Part shown: positions 9,223 to 19,926 of the stretch, in pieces
Position numbering within the stretch: the stretch's first letter is position 1
Layout: the number at the start of each line of letters is the position of its first letter
Assembly: GCA_018105865.1 (NCBI GenBank)
Contig: CM030835.1
Coordinates: forward strand, 1,655,816 to 1,719,815
Length of the DNA stretch: 64,000 bases
Reading direction: 5' to 3'
Source: Metaphire vulgaris
Taxonomy: Eukaryota; Annelida; Clitellata; Crassiclitellata; Megascolecidae
Made by a program: the position numbers and the translations under genes
Notes under the pieces: model-generated
The model's database searches: none
What the model saw: the letters and a program-made list of their open reading frames with translations, nothing else
Told to the model about the DNA's origin: nothing

Positions 9223-11835
9223 TTAAATTGACGCCGATTCTGAGGTGGTTGTGTCACTAGTTATGGTGTGATTCAGTGCTGGAACACTCGACACAGCGGT
9301 AAGCGGCGCAAAGAAATCTGTTGGTATGTCGTCCGAGCCAGTTGCCACACCATAAAGAAGCTTCTTATAATCCATCGACAAGTTTGGTGAATTGGGAAAA
9401 TAAGTATTAAATTTAATATGGACTGCAGCCTGGTGTTTACAAAAAGCCCTGTTGTCCAGCAAAACAAGTGCATACACCCATCTCACTATGAATTACATAT
9501 GCTCTCTCTTCAATATGATCTGAGTGGACATGGTAGACATCTCCTCCAATGTGCTGAACACCATCTGAGTTTTTGTTTAGTATCTCGGCCCCACGATCAC
9601 GAAGCTTCTCAAAAATAAGATGTGGTTAGTTAATCGCCCAAATGCTGCACTGAGAAGTCTTCCAGCATAGTACTTTTCCATCACAACAACGATGTAATCC
9701 AATAACGCAAGAGCATTATAGGATTTAAGTCTTGAGAGTATAATATCTTTCACAATACGAAATGTTGCTTCCACATAATTATTTGTATTGTGGCCTCGAG
9801 TGCAAACTTCCAATCTGAAAGACAAACACCATTCTTGTCTCCTATGCCACAAGTCTCTCAGATGTTTGCTCACCTTTGACTCCTCACCTACCACAAGAAT
9901 CAGACTGTGCAATTTATCCTCCACAGAAGACGTAGTTGGGGAACGAATTATGCAACTAAACTCCTGCATTATCCGTTGCCTGTCCTCCTTTCCAATTCCA
10001 TTTCTGCCATCACACAACCATCTCCAGAATGCCTGCGGCACATGAAACAGACATAACAGTTGCCGAACATCTGGCCATACTATTTCTAGTGCATTTTTCA
10101 TTGCTCTGCTGTCATCAGTCATGAAGTTCTCAAAATTTATAATCGGAATGGTTTCGTACCATAGTTGTTTCAGTTGGTTGAACACTGTGGTATAGCTCAA
10201 TTCACTCTGGCTGTCATGTAGTGCCACGCCAATAGGAACAGCCCCAGCTTTAGTTGCTACAAGCACAAGAGTCAAAGCACTGTTGAATTGGTCACAGGAA
10301 CTAGATGTATCGATGAATACGGAACAAGCTGTAACAGAATGTTGCATTTGCAGGGTACGCTGCATAAGCGGAGTTACGACACTCATTGCAAATGGCTGCT
10401 GTTGAAGAGCAACTCGATGGCCTTGCTGCTCAAGACTTATTTTCCTATTCTTAGAAACACTAAATAAAAAGAAGAGCATGATGTTAAAAGAATTAGAAGA
10501 TTGACACATATATATAAGTGAAACAAATTCAAGAAAACTGTCAATTTCTTATTAAGTTGCATATTCAGCCAGAAGTCGCCCACTGTCAGTGAAATTCGGC
10601 ATCATCCATCCAAATAGTGTCACATTCAAGAGCACTTGTTACATTGGTACAGCTCCAAATGTATCAGTATTGCACTAATTTCTGCAGCACTTAGATAGAT
10701 AAATGCATATTTAAAATCACTGACAAACCACAACACATACATTAAGTTACATTTTGAAAAATATAGACAATACATAATCAGACAGTTCCTTTACAGACCA
10801 TAGAACTCGTCTACCCTAAGATGGTACGAAAAAATGTATCAGGCAGGTATCCAAAACCAAGAAACAGTTTCATTCCTTCCTTTAAGCAGTGAATGTTTAC
10901 AGCTATTTTTAGCTGGTTTACCATCTGTGCAATCAATCGTTCATAGTTAATTGTAAACTTCTGGTGACTACGGTACCTTTCAAAATTAATGGTGCCTGGA
11001 GCATCACCATACTGTTCTCGACGCCATTCATCATGTAATTTGTACACCCATCTCTCCGGGGGATTCACCATGCTGTCAGCCAGTTTTTCTGGACCTTCAC
11101 ACATTAGCAGATCTTGGTGGAAAAGTCGTGCTTCAGATAGACTTTTCCCTATAACAGCAAAACCTGCCTTATCATCAACATCAACAAAGCCTTTGGTACA
11201 AAAATGTTAAAACCGTGTTTCAAATGAAATAACTTGTAGACTGAACATGCAATAATTTCATGCATACATAACTTGGCCAAAATGGGCAAACACATGAAAT
11301 CATAAACATAGTATACGTTTATATATTTAGCTGGCAGATGACTCCACAAGAAATTGTATTGAAAATTCATAGTTTGCAGGAGTCAATGATGATTATTTTG
11401 TGGTTAAATCGGTGTTCACCTTCATTTAAATTAATTAATTTAATATAACCCTTGACTCTAAAATTGGTTTTCAAAACTCTAAAACAGTGGCACATGAAAA
11501 GATTTTGCCAGCACTCACCTACACTATATTAGAAAAAAGCTGTGTTTTGACAACATTATAAATTTGCACAAACAATAAAACAAAGCAGTCGATTTTGAAT
11601 TATGCATACCAGTATTAAAGTAGTCAAGAAAAGCCAACTTTGTGTCCGCACTTCGTCTCAGCCAATGAAGTGCTTCAGCATTTTCTAGAAGGTGCTGATG
11701 GTGGTTGTCGACATTGACTATTGCAAAAAGGCCACGTGCTGCATATTTGTCCCTACATCGTACATACTTTGTGTCTTTCTTTACACAAATGGATATTGTC
11801 GCCAAGCATCCGCATCCTTTCTTGCTTCCACTAAC
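9223..11835 (-). pseudogene. MULE-type transposase with SWIM zinc finger, 4 exons seen
   Basis: A Mutator-like DDE transposase. Exons inferred on the minus strand: 11835-11610 (Cys-rich N-terminal part, GCGCLATISICVKKDTKY and HHQH, FLYWCH/WRKY-GCM1-like), 11190-10815, and 10459-9223; splice phases agree (TG|GF, G|VS). The catalytic core is visible: FIDTSSSCDQ (first Asp), FMTDDSRAMKNALEIVWPD (second Asp), LLCLFHVPQAFWRWL, then NNYVEATF (Glu). A SWIM finger follows: GVCTCFAGQQG then FCKHQAAVHIKF. Two frameshifts, both in T runs (near 9602 and 9447), break the last exon, so the copy as given cannot make a full protein. An N-terminal exon beyond 11835 is not identified. It is either an old copy or an affected assembly. 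Confidence 0.8.
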
Positions 11836-11935
11836 CTAAAAAGGATCACACTAGGTACAATACTGTAGTATCGGCATGGTCAGTTTCAGCACAAAACTCC
11901 TGCACAAATGAGTCCTAACATCAACTCCGTATTGG

Positions 11936-12125
11936 ATTTTTATTGTCCTCTGGTCTAACACTCGGTGAAGATGATGATGATGATGATGATGATTATTATT
12001 ATTATTATTATCTACGACAATTTATATAGCGCAGTAACATAACTTGAACTCAAGAGCGCTTTACAAATGAGTCACTTATAAGATATGTTAAATAAGTGTG
12101 TCTTTAGGAACTTCTCAAACAGCCA
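11936..12125 (-). mobile_element. 3' end of a non-LTR retrotransposon
   Basis: Read on the minus strand, FLKTHLFNISYK resembles the C-terminus of CR1/L2-type reverse transcriptase ORFs, followed by a stop, AGCGCTCTTGAG...TATAGCGC (3'-end hairpin halves) and a mixed (AAT)n(ATC)n tail at about 11965-12012. A similar end occurs at 63840-64000. Confidence 0.5.
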
Positions 12126-12413
12126 ACTGACTTCGCATTAATCTTCTTTTCGTCGGTTTTGAAACCCCTGAGGCACATGAGGTCAGCGAGATGGTTTTCT
12201 AAATGTCACATTCTCGCTGACATGTGCATTCGGGGGGTAATTTTTAGGCCGTTGGCCTAAAATATCGCTAGAAAATGTTGATGACGATGAACAATTTTCA
12301 AGAATGTCAAATGTCTTCTTGAGTACTGCGACCTTCAGTACATAGTGTCTGACCTTAGGTCAGTTATAGGCTTGGAAAATATGCAGTATAAGTTACCTTT
12401 CTATGGCTACTAT

Positions 12414-13310
12414 CAGTGATGGGCACTAGTTAACTAAAATAGTTATAACTATTAGTTTAACTGGAAAAAATTTAGTTGAGGCAATAGTTTAACTACTTTT
12501 TCTTAACTAGTTACAGCAATAGTTTAACTACTTTTTAAAATAGTTACAACTAAAAAGTTTAACTACTTTTTGCCAACTTTTTTTATTATACTGCTTTCTT
12601 GTTTCTCTTTATACTGAAACATGAAAATGAACTACACAAGTCTTGCTGACATTGTTGTTGACCCTTCTGATCGTGATAGTTAATCACATTATTTGATGCA
12701 AGTAGGCCCTACTGCCTGCATTAGTCTTCAGGGGCAGTTCCACGTTGGGGATGACTGGGGATGCATCTCTCACCAGCCCACCAAAAATGCATGTGTGGCA
12801 TTGATGAATTTCTGAGAAAAATTTTGGTATTTATTTCTTGGTAGTACTTTTGGTCTAACAGTATACTTACTGACTAACTACAGTTCATTTTGCACTATGA
12901 CTCTGTAAAACCAGACTAAAATCGCTTTTATGCATTGCCAATTCTCAGCATTATATTTTATAAATCAGATCTACAGATTTCTTCTAAACCATTTACATAT
13001 AATTCCTTTGACAATTGGAGGATCTTTCTAGAAATTCATTGCATCCCCACCAAGAGTTCTTGCAACTGCCACTGAAAGCCTTCTCTATAGATTACGGCGA
13101 GTTCTTTTGTTACATTGAAAGGAATCGAATAATAAAAATTTACAAAAAGTTGCAAAATAGTTGGAAATAGTTTAACTACCTTAAAAAAGTTTAGTTAAAC
13201 TTTTTTTGGAAAATTTTAACTAATAGTTAAAATAATAGTTTAACTACAAATATTTAGTTGAAAATAAAGTTTAGTTTAACTACTTTTTTTCCAACTAGTG
13301 CCCATCACTG
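12414..13310. mobile_element. Non-autonomous hAT-type element, 897 bp
   Basis: Ends are CAGTGATGGGCACTAGTT and AACTAGTGCCCATCACTG, an 18-bp perfect terminal inverted repeat, flanked by the exact 8-bp duplication GCTACTAT (12406-12413 and 13311-13318). Both subterminal zones are packed with AGTTTAACTA motifs, the kind of repeated subterminal sites hAT transposases bind. The middle has no credible ORF. Confidence 0.92.
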
Positions 13311-13318
13311 GCTACTAT

Positions 13319-13682
13319 GATGGCATGCATAGTTTCTGTTAACGACAAAATGCGGACTGTCGCACGATTTTCCCGACGAACGTAAGACGATCCACTGAGT
13401 CTTCGTCAGTCGTTCGAACTCCTTTAACCATTCAGACGTTTACGCCTCATTTCGCAATGCCACGCGCAGGCTATATTTTCCACCTGAATGTTCTTCCTCT
13501 TTTCCAAGTAATTCATAATCAAATTTGGTTGGAAAAATTTTTTTAACCGAGTCAACCGACGCCATCTTAATCTTTTAGCATTGCACTGTGCACAGAGTTT
13601 GGTGTCGCTAATCTTTTTTCTAATGCACAGCCCATCACAGAGCAATCTGCGTAAGCGACGCCCCCGATTGCAATTCTCAATT
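13319..13682. other. Gene-free stretch
   Basis: Between the hAT element and the next transposon I see only an uninformative 73-codon open frame on the minus strand (13424-13645), too short and unrecognised to call. Confidence 0.5.
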
Positions 13683-13798
13683 CACGGGTACCCATAATAC
13701 CTTGCGCGCACAAGAAGTTCCGGTTGCTTGCATACATAACATATACAGTGTATTCGTAGATTTTATGCGATTAAATTAATTGTTTTACGTAATAAGTT

Positions 13799-14254
13799 GT
13801 GTTCGAAAGTCAGAGTTGGTTAGGGGAGCTTAAAACACGCAATTCTGGTTTTAATTCTATAGGTGAGTACGTCTCCTTTCGCATACTTTCATCGTATTAC
13901 TGCGACTCGCTGAATTGCTATCGGCTGATGCCTACGGTAATCTACTTGAAGTCATCAATACAAATTGAAAACTGCCTGATACGGCTCATCGTACATCCAG
14001 GCGACAGCTGTGGCCCACTGTGCAACAAGAATTTAATCGATTTTACCTGTTGGCTTATTCTGTTGGTGTGCTTGGTCTTCAGTATTCGGTTAGTAGCCAG
14101 CTATCGTCGGGCCCGTTATGGGGCCCGTTATTGCTCGAGTGGCACTGTGACTAGTTTAGGCTGGACACAGAGTGGAACTGGACTAGGTCGCAAAAGGCTT
14201 TGTGTGCGTCTCGGTTATGAACAGGTTTTAGTCTTGGACGGTTATGGAGAATAA
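13799..14254 (+). other. Open frame in transposon 5' region, unrecognised
   Basis: A 151-codon frame runs through the 5' part of the transposon, with one hydrophobic segment (CWLILLVCLVFSI). It has no recognised motif and lies upstream of the transposase first exon. It is probably a chance open frame or 5' leader. Confidence 0.15.
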
Positions 14255-14284
14255 GGATCAATTTGAAGCTATCTATCCTTTACT

Positions 14285-14500
14285 TGATGTTGACTTTTCC
14301 TTTTCTAAAATCATTTCCTCCATAGCTGTAACAACCTAGCCTCACTACCCTTTTGGATGTTGACTATTGCCTGGCTGATAATATACCTCCCCCATAGCTA
14401 TTTTAAGAAAGGCTGAGCGCCTAAGAATAAGCAGCTACAGTTGTGCTGCTTTCCAAGGAGCTATAGAAATTCATGAGATTTTACTTTACTTACTTACTTT
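14285..14500. repeat. Dispersed short repeat with (ACTT)n tail
   Basis: A SINE-like or retro-3'-end family with CTCCATAGCTGTAAC, GCGCCTAAGAATAAGCAGCT, GCTTTCCAAGGAGCTATAGA and an (ACTT)n tail. Other copies or fragments: 8565-8650, 23370-23450, 24020-24145 (reverse), 25375-25455 and 27345-27395. I see no A/B box that would prove a tRNA origin. Confidence 0.6.
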
Positions 14501-14785
14501 ACTTAGGAAGTATCATCCAAACTTCTCCCACAATGAGGTATGGTAAGGGATGCTGACAAATCATTAGTACAGAGTACCATACCACCTGTCATAATCATCA
14601 GCCTCATTGTCATGCAGTGTGAAGTAGGCAAGTTTGATCTGCTGATGATAATTCAAAAAAAGAGCAAAAAATCTTTATCATTACTGTTAATTTTATTTTT
14701 AGTGAGTACTGCAATTCCATCAATATTTCATATTGTTGTCATTATTGATTTCATTGATTATAGTTGTAGACTATTGAACTTGATC

Positions 14786-17380
14786 ATGGCAACTGGTGAA
14801 ATGAAACTGGACCTGTCCTTTGAAGAAGTTGAATGCGAATGTGATGTCGTTGCTGATGTTCCTGAGGTAATTAAAGTTTTGTGGTTTTAAACATGTGCAC
14901 ATCTTCACTGTGAACAAAAAAATTCTCATATAAAATATGCAACGTGGGACAGATATATTTATGTTTCATTTAATTTATGCTGTTATTATGCAGCAAGCGT
15001 GCTATTCATCCACATTTATTCTGTTATTTATCTGTGGACAATATTTATATCAGCAAACTAGCAGGCATTTAAAGTAAGGCAATGATATAAAACAGCACAT
15101 AACCAAACATTTGATGCCAGATATGCCTTGCAAGGGCGGCTCTTAGTGAAATTGGTCACTACTGCTTAAGACTATTACGAACCAAATGAATTTGTTGAAC
15201 AGAAATTACCAAAGACCGCATCCAAACAAGCCACTTCATCATCTGATAAGAAAACGGCTTCAAACAAGAAACGATTTGGCGGCGACTTCTGCTGCGTTCC
15301 TAATTGTTCCAATCAAAGAGGGAAAGATGTCAGATGTGGTGAAAAACGACGCTATTTTTGCTTTCCGAAGGAAACTAAACGAAAAGCGTTGTGGTTGCAG
15401 CAAAACGACGTGGTGGGGGTTGGCAGCCACGGTCATGGGATCGTGTCTGTTCCGATCACTTTCCTGATGGTAAGACTAATAAATGCTGTCGTCCTTTTGT
15501 GATTATGCTGCATGCACTTATATGAACACGAAGCCTACTTTAGTTGACGAAACACACACTGTCTGAAATTTGGTGATTAAAATTATTTATTCACTTTACG
15601 TATAGTGGTACCATAAGTTGCCAGACGGTAGTAACATATTGCACATGTAATTTAGGCTTCAATGCGGCACTGGAATATTTGGTAGGCCTATGTTTTGTTT
15701 ACGTTTCAAGGGTACTGCCACTGAAGTCTAAAAGATCTTTAAAATATGTCTGTTACATGTAACTTTAATATGAATTATGTAAAATTCTAATGTGCTCTGA
15801 GTTGATGCAATAACCATTAAACAGTAAGCATTATCATAGCTGGCTTGCCTACATCATCAAATTGAAATGCCTTCGGTGTCAAGGTCTCTCATGTTTGTTG
15901 AGAGAGCGTACATCAACTGCTGCACTGCTAGTTTGCACTGTTTTATGAATACATGTATTTGTTGTATTCTAAGCATTATGGTACTTTGTTGATGTCTGTT
16001 TACAGGGAAGAAAACCGATGCACCTGGCAGTGACGGATATATCCCCAGTATATTTCCGCACAGTAAACAGGGTGTTCAACGTCAAACACGAAATTCGGTC
16101 GCAGCAGGGTATGTCTAGCTACCAAAGACTTGGTTTCATATAAAGCATCGTTTGTCAACTTTGTCCAGTCGGCGACTTCGTTGCACATTGGAAAAGCCTT
16201 CTCTTCCTGGGAGACCCACAAAGCAGTCACAATTTGAAATTTGTCAGCCATCATTTATCATCGAGAGCGGCCACGACTACATTAAAACCGGAATTGATGA
16301 GAAATCAGTGTCATTGTTTGACTCTGATCTTGAGAAATCTCTTTCATCTCTCGAACTGCTTCGTCGTGAACACGAATTATTAAGCTCACGAACTTTGTCG
16401 TTGCCTACTATAAAGTCAAAACCAAGACTGTTTCAGTTTTATACTAATATGCCAAATTTTGCAGTTTTTGACGCTGTTCGTGAGTATCTTGAAGGCCGAC
16501 TCAGAGACGGATCAAACACAATTCGACGATGGAGAGTAGCCAAAGTATCTTGTGGAATTGGATCAACAGCTGAATCACAAAACAGCATGCCAACACAATC
16601 GGGTTATTGCAGCAAACTGCCATTTGAGGAAGAATTGCTTATTGTACTTGTGAAGCTTAAGACTGGGCGCATGAATGAAGATCTGGCATTTACGTTTGGC
16701 GAAGCGTAGGTCTTATTTCGAGATTTTACAACTTTGCTGTTCTTTCTCGCTAGTGAATTAAAGGTTTTGTTTGAGATGGCTCACTGTGGACCTGTTGTTG
16801 ATGGTGTGCCTAGTGTGTATCAGAATGTTTCAGATTTGCGCATTGTAATTGATTGCACAGAGCTTATGCTGCAAAAGCCCTCTGACTTGCAAGAGCGGAA
16901 AGAAACTTTTTCAAATTACAAGCATCATGACACAGTTAAATTTCTTCTTGGAATGTCTCCCAACTGTTTGTTAATTATGTGTCTCAGGCTTGGGGTGGAA
17001 GGGCATCTGATAAGCATATAACTATGCATAGTGACTCTTTTCTAAGTGGCTTGACTCCTGGCGCTCAAGTTATGGCAGACAGAGGTTTTACTGTTAATGA
17101 TGAACTACGGCAGCTTGGTGTTAGGACAATAATTCCAGCATTCAAGGGTCGAGGTAGACCGCAGTTAACGAAATCCGAATGTGCCAAGTCTGAAGATATT
17201 GCTAAAGCTAGGATCCATATTGAAAGAATTATACAAAGAATCAGGACATTTCACATTCTTGGCAGTGTTGTTAGATTAAACATGACAGACATAATTGAAC
17301 AGTTATTCACTGTATGTGCCTACTTGACGAATTTTCAAACTCCAATTATTCAGAACAATGAATTGAAAACATCCCAGTGA
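14786..17380 (+). pseudogene. THAP-domain DDE_4 transposase (broken)
   Basis: Four exons fit by phase: 14786-14866 (starts MATGEMKLDLSFEEVE), 15203-15469, 16006-16108 and 16169-17380. Exon 2 encodes a THAP zinc finger: FCCVPNCSNQRGK, then FCFPKETKRKALWL, with the second half (WDRVCSDHFPDG) in another frame, so a frameshift lies in the GGGGG run near 15415-15419. Exon 4 carries the DDE_4 nuclease: NEDLAFTFGEA, an in-frame TAG at 16707-16709, FLASELKVLFE, IDCTELML (Asp), NYKHHDTVKFLLGMSPN, a frameshift near 16965, AWGGRASDKHI, MADRGF (Asp) and IHIERIIQRIRTF (Glu). All three catalytic residues survive, but the three breaks mean no full product. Confidence 0.8.
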
Positions 17381-17439
17381 CATTAAGCTGGTGCACTGCA
17401 CCAAGCTTTCGGGCAGTGCTATAGAAATTTCGTGTTTAC

Positions 17440-17840
17440 TTACTTATGATCATTATACTGTATGTAGAGAAGTTTAATGGCATATCTTTACATAATTATG
17501 ATTGCAATACTGCTAATTGTCAGTAGTTACAGACATTTAACAATTTCCTGACATTTAACAATTTCCTCATTACGTTGCATTTTTGATCATTATATGTAGA
17601 GAGTTTAATGGCATATCTTTATATAATTATGATAATATAGTTGCTGCATTACTGCTAATTGTCAGTAGTTACAGACATTTAACAATTTCCTCATTACGTT
17701 GCATTTTTGATCATTATATGTAGAGAAGTTTAATGGCATATCTTTACATAATTATGATAATATAGTTGCTGCATTACTGCTAATTGTCAGTAGTTACAGA
17801 CATTTAACAATTTTCTGGTTATGTTGCATTTATGATCATT
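17440..17840. repeat. Tandem repeat, ~127-bp unit, three copies
   Basis: Each unit holds TTGATCATTATATGTAGAGA, TTTAATGGCATATCTTTA and CTGCTAATTGTCAGTAGTTA. It lies directly 3' of the transposase gene, inside the transposon. Confidence 0.85.
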
Positions 17841-18214
17841 ATACCAGTAGTGCTAATATTCAAACAATGACAGACAGCATTAACTTTAGCCTTTTTTGGA
17901 AGATTACACTCCACATTGAATTGTCGACAATACGCGTTAAACCTGGAAACAGACAGACTGTTAATGTCACTGTAAGTTTGCTTCCTTTCTGCTGAAGCCA
18001 TACTTGAAGTGACCAATTTTCAAATACCTGCATGTAAAGTTCAAACAATTGATATTCAGTTAAGTTTTGGCAGCCATAACTAATTTTACAATCGTAAAAA
18101 CCTTTCAGTTATGTATCAATCAAGACATGAAAGCACTCGCTATCCACTTAATAACCGACAAGTTATACTTTAGCTCAGATATAATTATTACCATTCACTT
18201 GAAAATTTAAATAC

Positions 18215-18640
18215 ATCTTAGTAGTAGTAGTAGTAGACTTCTTTAGCGCCATTGTAGTAGTACATCTGCACCAGTCGATGGTCGCTTCAGTGATTAATCG
18301 TAGTCATGAATCATTGTCCGTGGTGAATCGAGGTTGTAATCCACAGGTCAGTCCGTACTTCCAGATTCCAGGTTAAGGCGGATATGCAGTCAGGAATAGA
18401 TGTGTGTTAAGTCTAGACCTGAAGGTAGTAAGACAATCAGTTTGGTGGACCTGTACCGGCAGAGAATTCCAAAGTCTGGGTCCGGTAACATAAAAAGCAC
18501 GTTTTCCAGTAGTAGTCCTGCTATAGGGTATGCAAAGAGTAGTAGACTTAGACATGGCACTTAACTTCAGTTGACGGTCTAGTTTTTGACATGTCGGATG
18601 ATGTAGCCCTAACATACAAGTGACAGTCTAACATAGGCAA
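18215..18640 (-). mobile_element. Truncated non-LTR retrotransposon, RT C-terminus
   Basis: On the minus strand an ~80-residue frame ends TTTGKRAFYVTGPRLWNSLP then FRSRLNTHLFLTAYPP, the conserved last stretch of CR1/L2/Jockey-group ORF2 proteins. The 3' UTR follows (GTCGATGGTCGC, TAGCGCC) and ends in a (CTA)n tail at about 18220-18237. The 5' part is missing, as expected for incomplete reverse transcription. Confidence 0.75.
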
Positions 18641-18943
18641 CCCTCCTTAATGCATTACTCGGGCTAGAAAGTAGGCGGGGTGTATACCGGGTATGTATGG
18701 ATAAGACGCGCCCTACGATAACTTGGTCGTTCTAGAGATTTGGTACGTAATACGCTGCTTTCTTATGCAGCCAATTTTAACATTTATTTCAACATAGCAA
18801 ATATCACAAATCCGAATCGATTAATCGCTTACTATAATCAATCTTAAATCGAAATTTAAAGCAGTCCTCCTCTATACAGCATGAGTGTATGTAAACAGAA
18901 AACCGGAACTCCTTGTGCGCGCAAGGCATTATGGGTACCCGTG

Positions 18944-19600
18944 ATCATAGACTTTAATAATGTATTATAATAAATCTATGCCCGTGATAAACTGAATACA
19001 AAGGGCAATTATGCAACCCGGCATATCTCGGGATCCGCGATATATGATTGGAAACATGAAAGTAATTTGTTAGACATATAAATAGGGGCTTTCCAGAATT
19101 ATCTTGGGATCTGCCGTAAAGGGGTTGACTATAATGCTTGTTCATTTATAACATTGTATGGTGATGGTGGAGGTGGAGGAGGCGGTGGTGGTAAAGAATT
19201 GTATCTGTACAATGCGATAATGGGTATCGCTTTTTCGGTAAGTTTTGATTGTGATGCCGAAGTTAAATAGTTGCTATCTGCCCCGTGAAACGAATTCTAT
19301 TTTAGGAACCAGCATGCAAGCTTTTACCAGCAGAATGGCTCATCAGTTGGAGCAACTTATTCAGTTAGTGAAGTATTTCTTGCAGTTTTTCTGAAGCAGA
19401 ACAATGGATCAGCATGAGACGTTTTTCACTGAAATTTTCAGCCATAGTTGAATGCATGAATGACATGAATTGGCAAATTTAACAGCGTAACAGTTGAAAT
19501 ATTCAGACTCACTCTGCCATTCTGTTAACATTTTCCTATCGCTCTTAGATCTTGTATTTCCCTTTAGATTGCTCCTCACGGATATTTCTACGATTGTGAA
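18944..19600. other. Gap between transposon and first channel exon seen
   Basis: No coding exon can be supported here. A GGTGGTGGAGGTGGAGG-type run lies near 19160-19190. The first transmembrane exon of the DEG/ENaC gene should lie upstream of 19927, but I could not identify it. Confidence 0.4.
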
Positions 19601-19606
19601 TTTGAA

Positions 19607-19745
19607 GGGGGTGTCGACCTCAACAGCAGGGTGTTCGGAGCTAATTAGTATGAATTTTGTATGCATACCATTGTCACATTACCAAATTTTGGGGGTGTCG
19701 ACCTCAAATTGGGGTGTTAAGCGGTGTAAAAATATCCCTGTTGCT
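19607..19745. repeat. Dispersed GGGTGTCGACCTCAA repeat, copy 1
   Basis: Contains GGGGGTGTCGACCTCAA twice and ends GTGTAAAAATATCCCTG. Further copies: 25725-25870 (reverse) and 27415-27535. It is non-coding; no ends are defined. Confidence 0.65.
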
Positions 19746-19769
19746 CCTCCACCAGTCTTACTGACTTTT

Positions 19770-19895
19770 TGGCTTGACCTGGCTCTAATTCAAATTGGAT
19801 TTGGTGTGCCATTGGCTGATGTATTAGGCATTATGATAGTGGCACCATAGAAGTTGATGGATTGATTGATTGGTTGGTTGATTGATTGATTGATT
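19770..19895 (+). mobile_element. 3' end of non-LTR element with (TTGA)n tail
   Basis: Shares CTTGACCTGGCTCTA, GGCTGATG and GGCATTATGATAGT with 39380-39495 and ends in (TTGA)n, so both are 3' ends of one retrotransposon family. Confidence 0.6.
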
Positions 19896-19926
19896 TTGTC
19901 TCACAGGGGTCGGTTATTATTTGCAG

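Larger units (their letters stand above)
13683..18943 (+). mobile_element. 5.3-kb THAP-DDE_4 DNA transposon with ~45-bp TIRs
   Basis: The left end reads CACGGGTACCCATAATACCT then TGCGCGCACAAGAAGTTCCG; the right end (18900-18943) is the reverse complement with two mismatches over about 45 bp. The THAP/DDE_4 transposase gene (14786-17380) lies inside on the + strand, followed by a tandem repeat (17440-17840). A truncated non-LTR element (18215-18640) sits near the right end. No target duplication is obvious (ATT on the left, ATC on the right). The combination of THAP, DDE_4 and long TIRs recalls ISL2EU/IS4EU-type elements; that placement is inference. Confidence 0.75.

Noticed and set aside
13799..14254. 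First transmembrane exon of the channel
   Set aside because: It has a hydrophobic segment but none of the DEG/ENaC N-terminal motifs, and lies inside the THAP-DDE_4 transposon.
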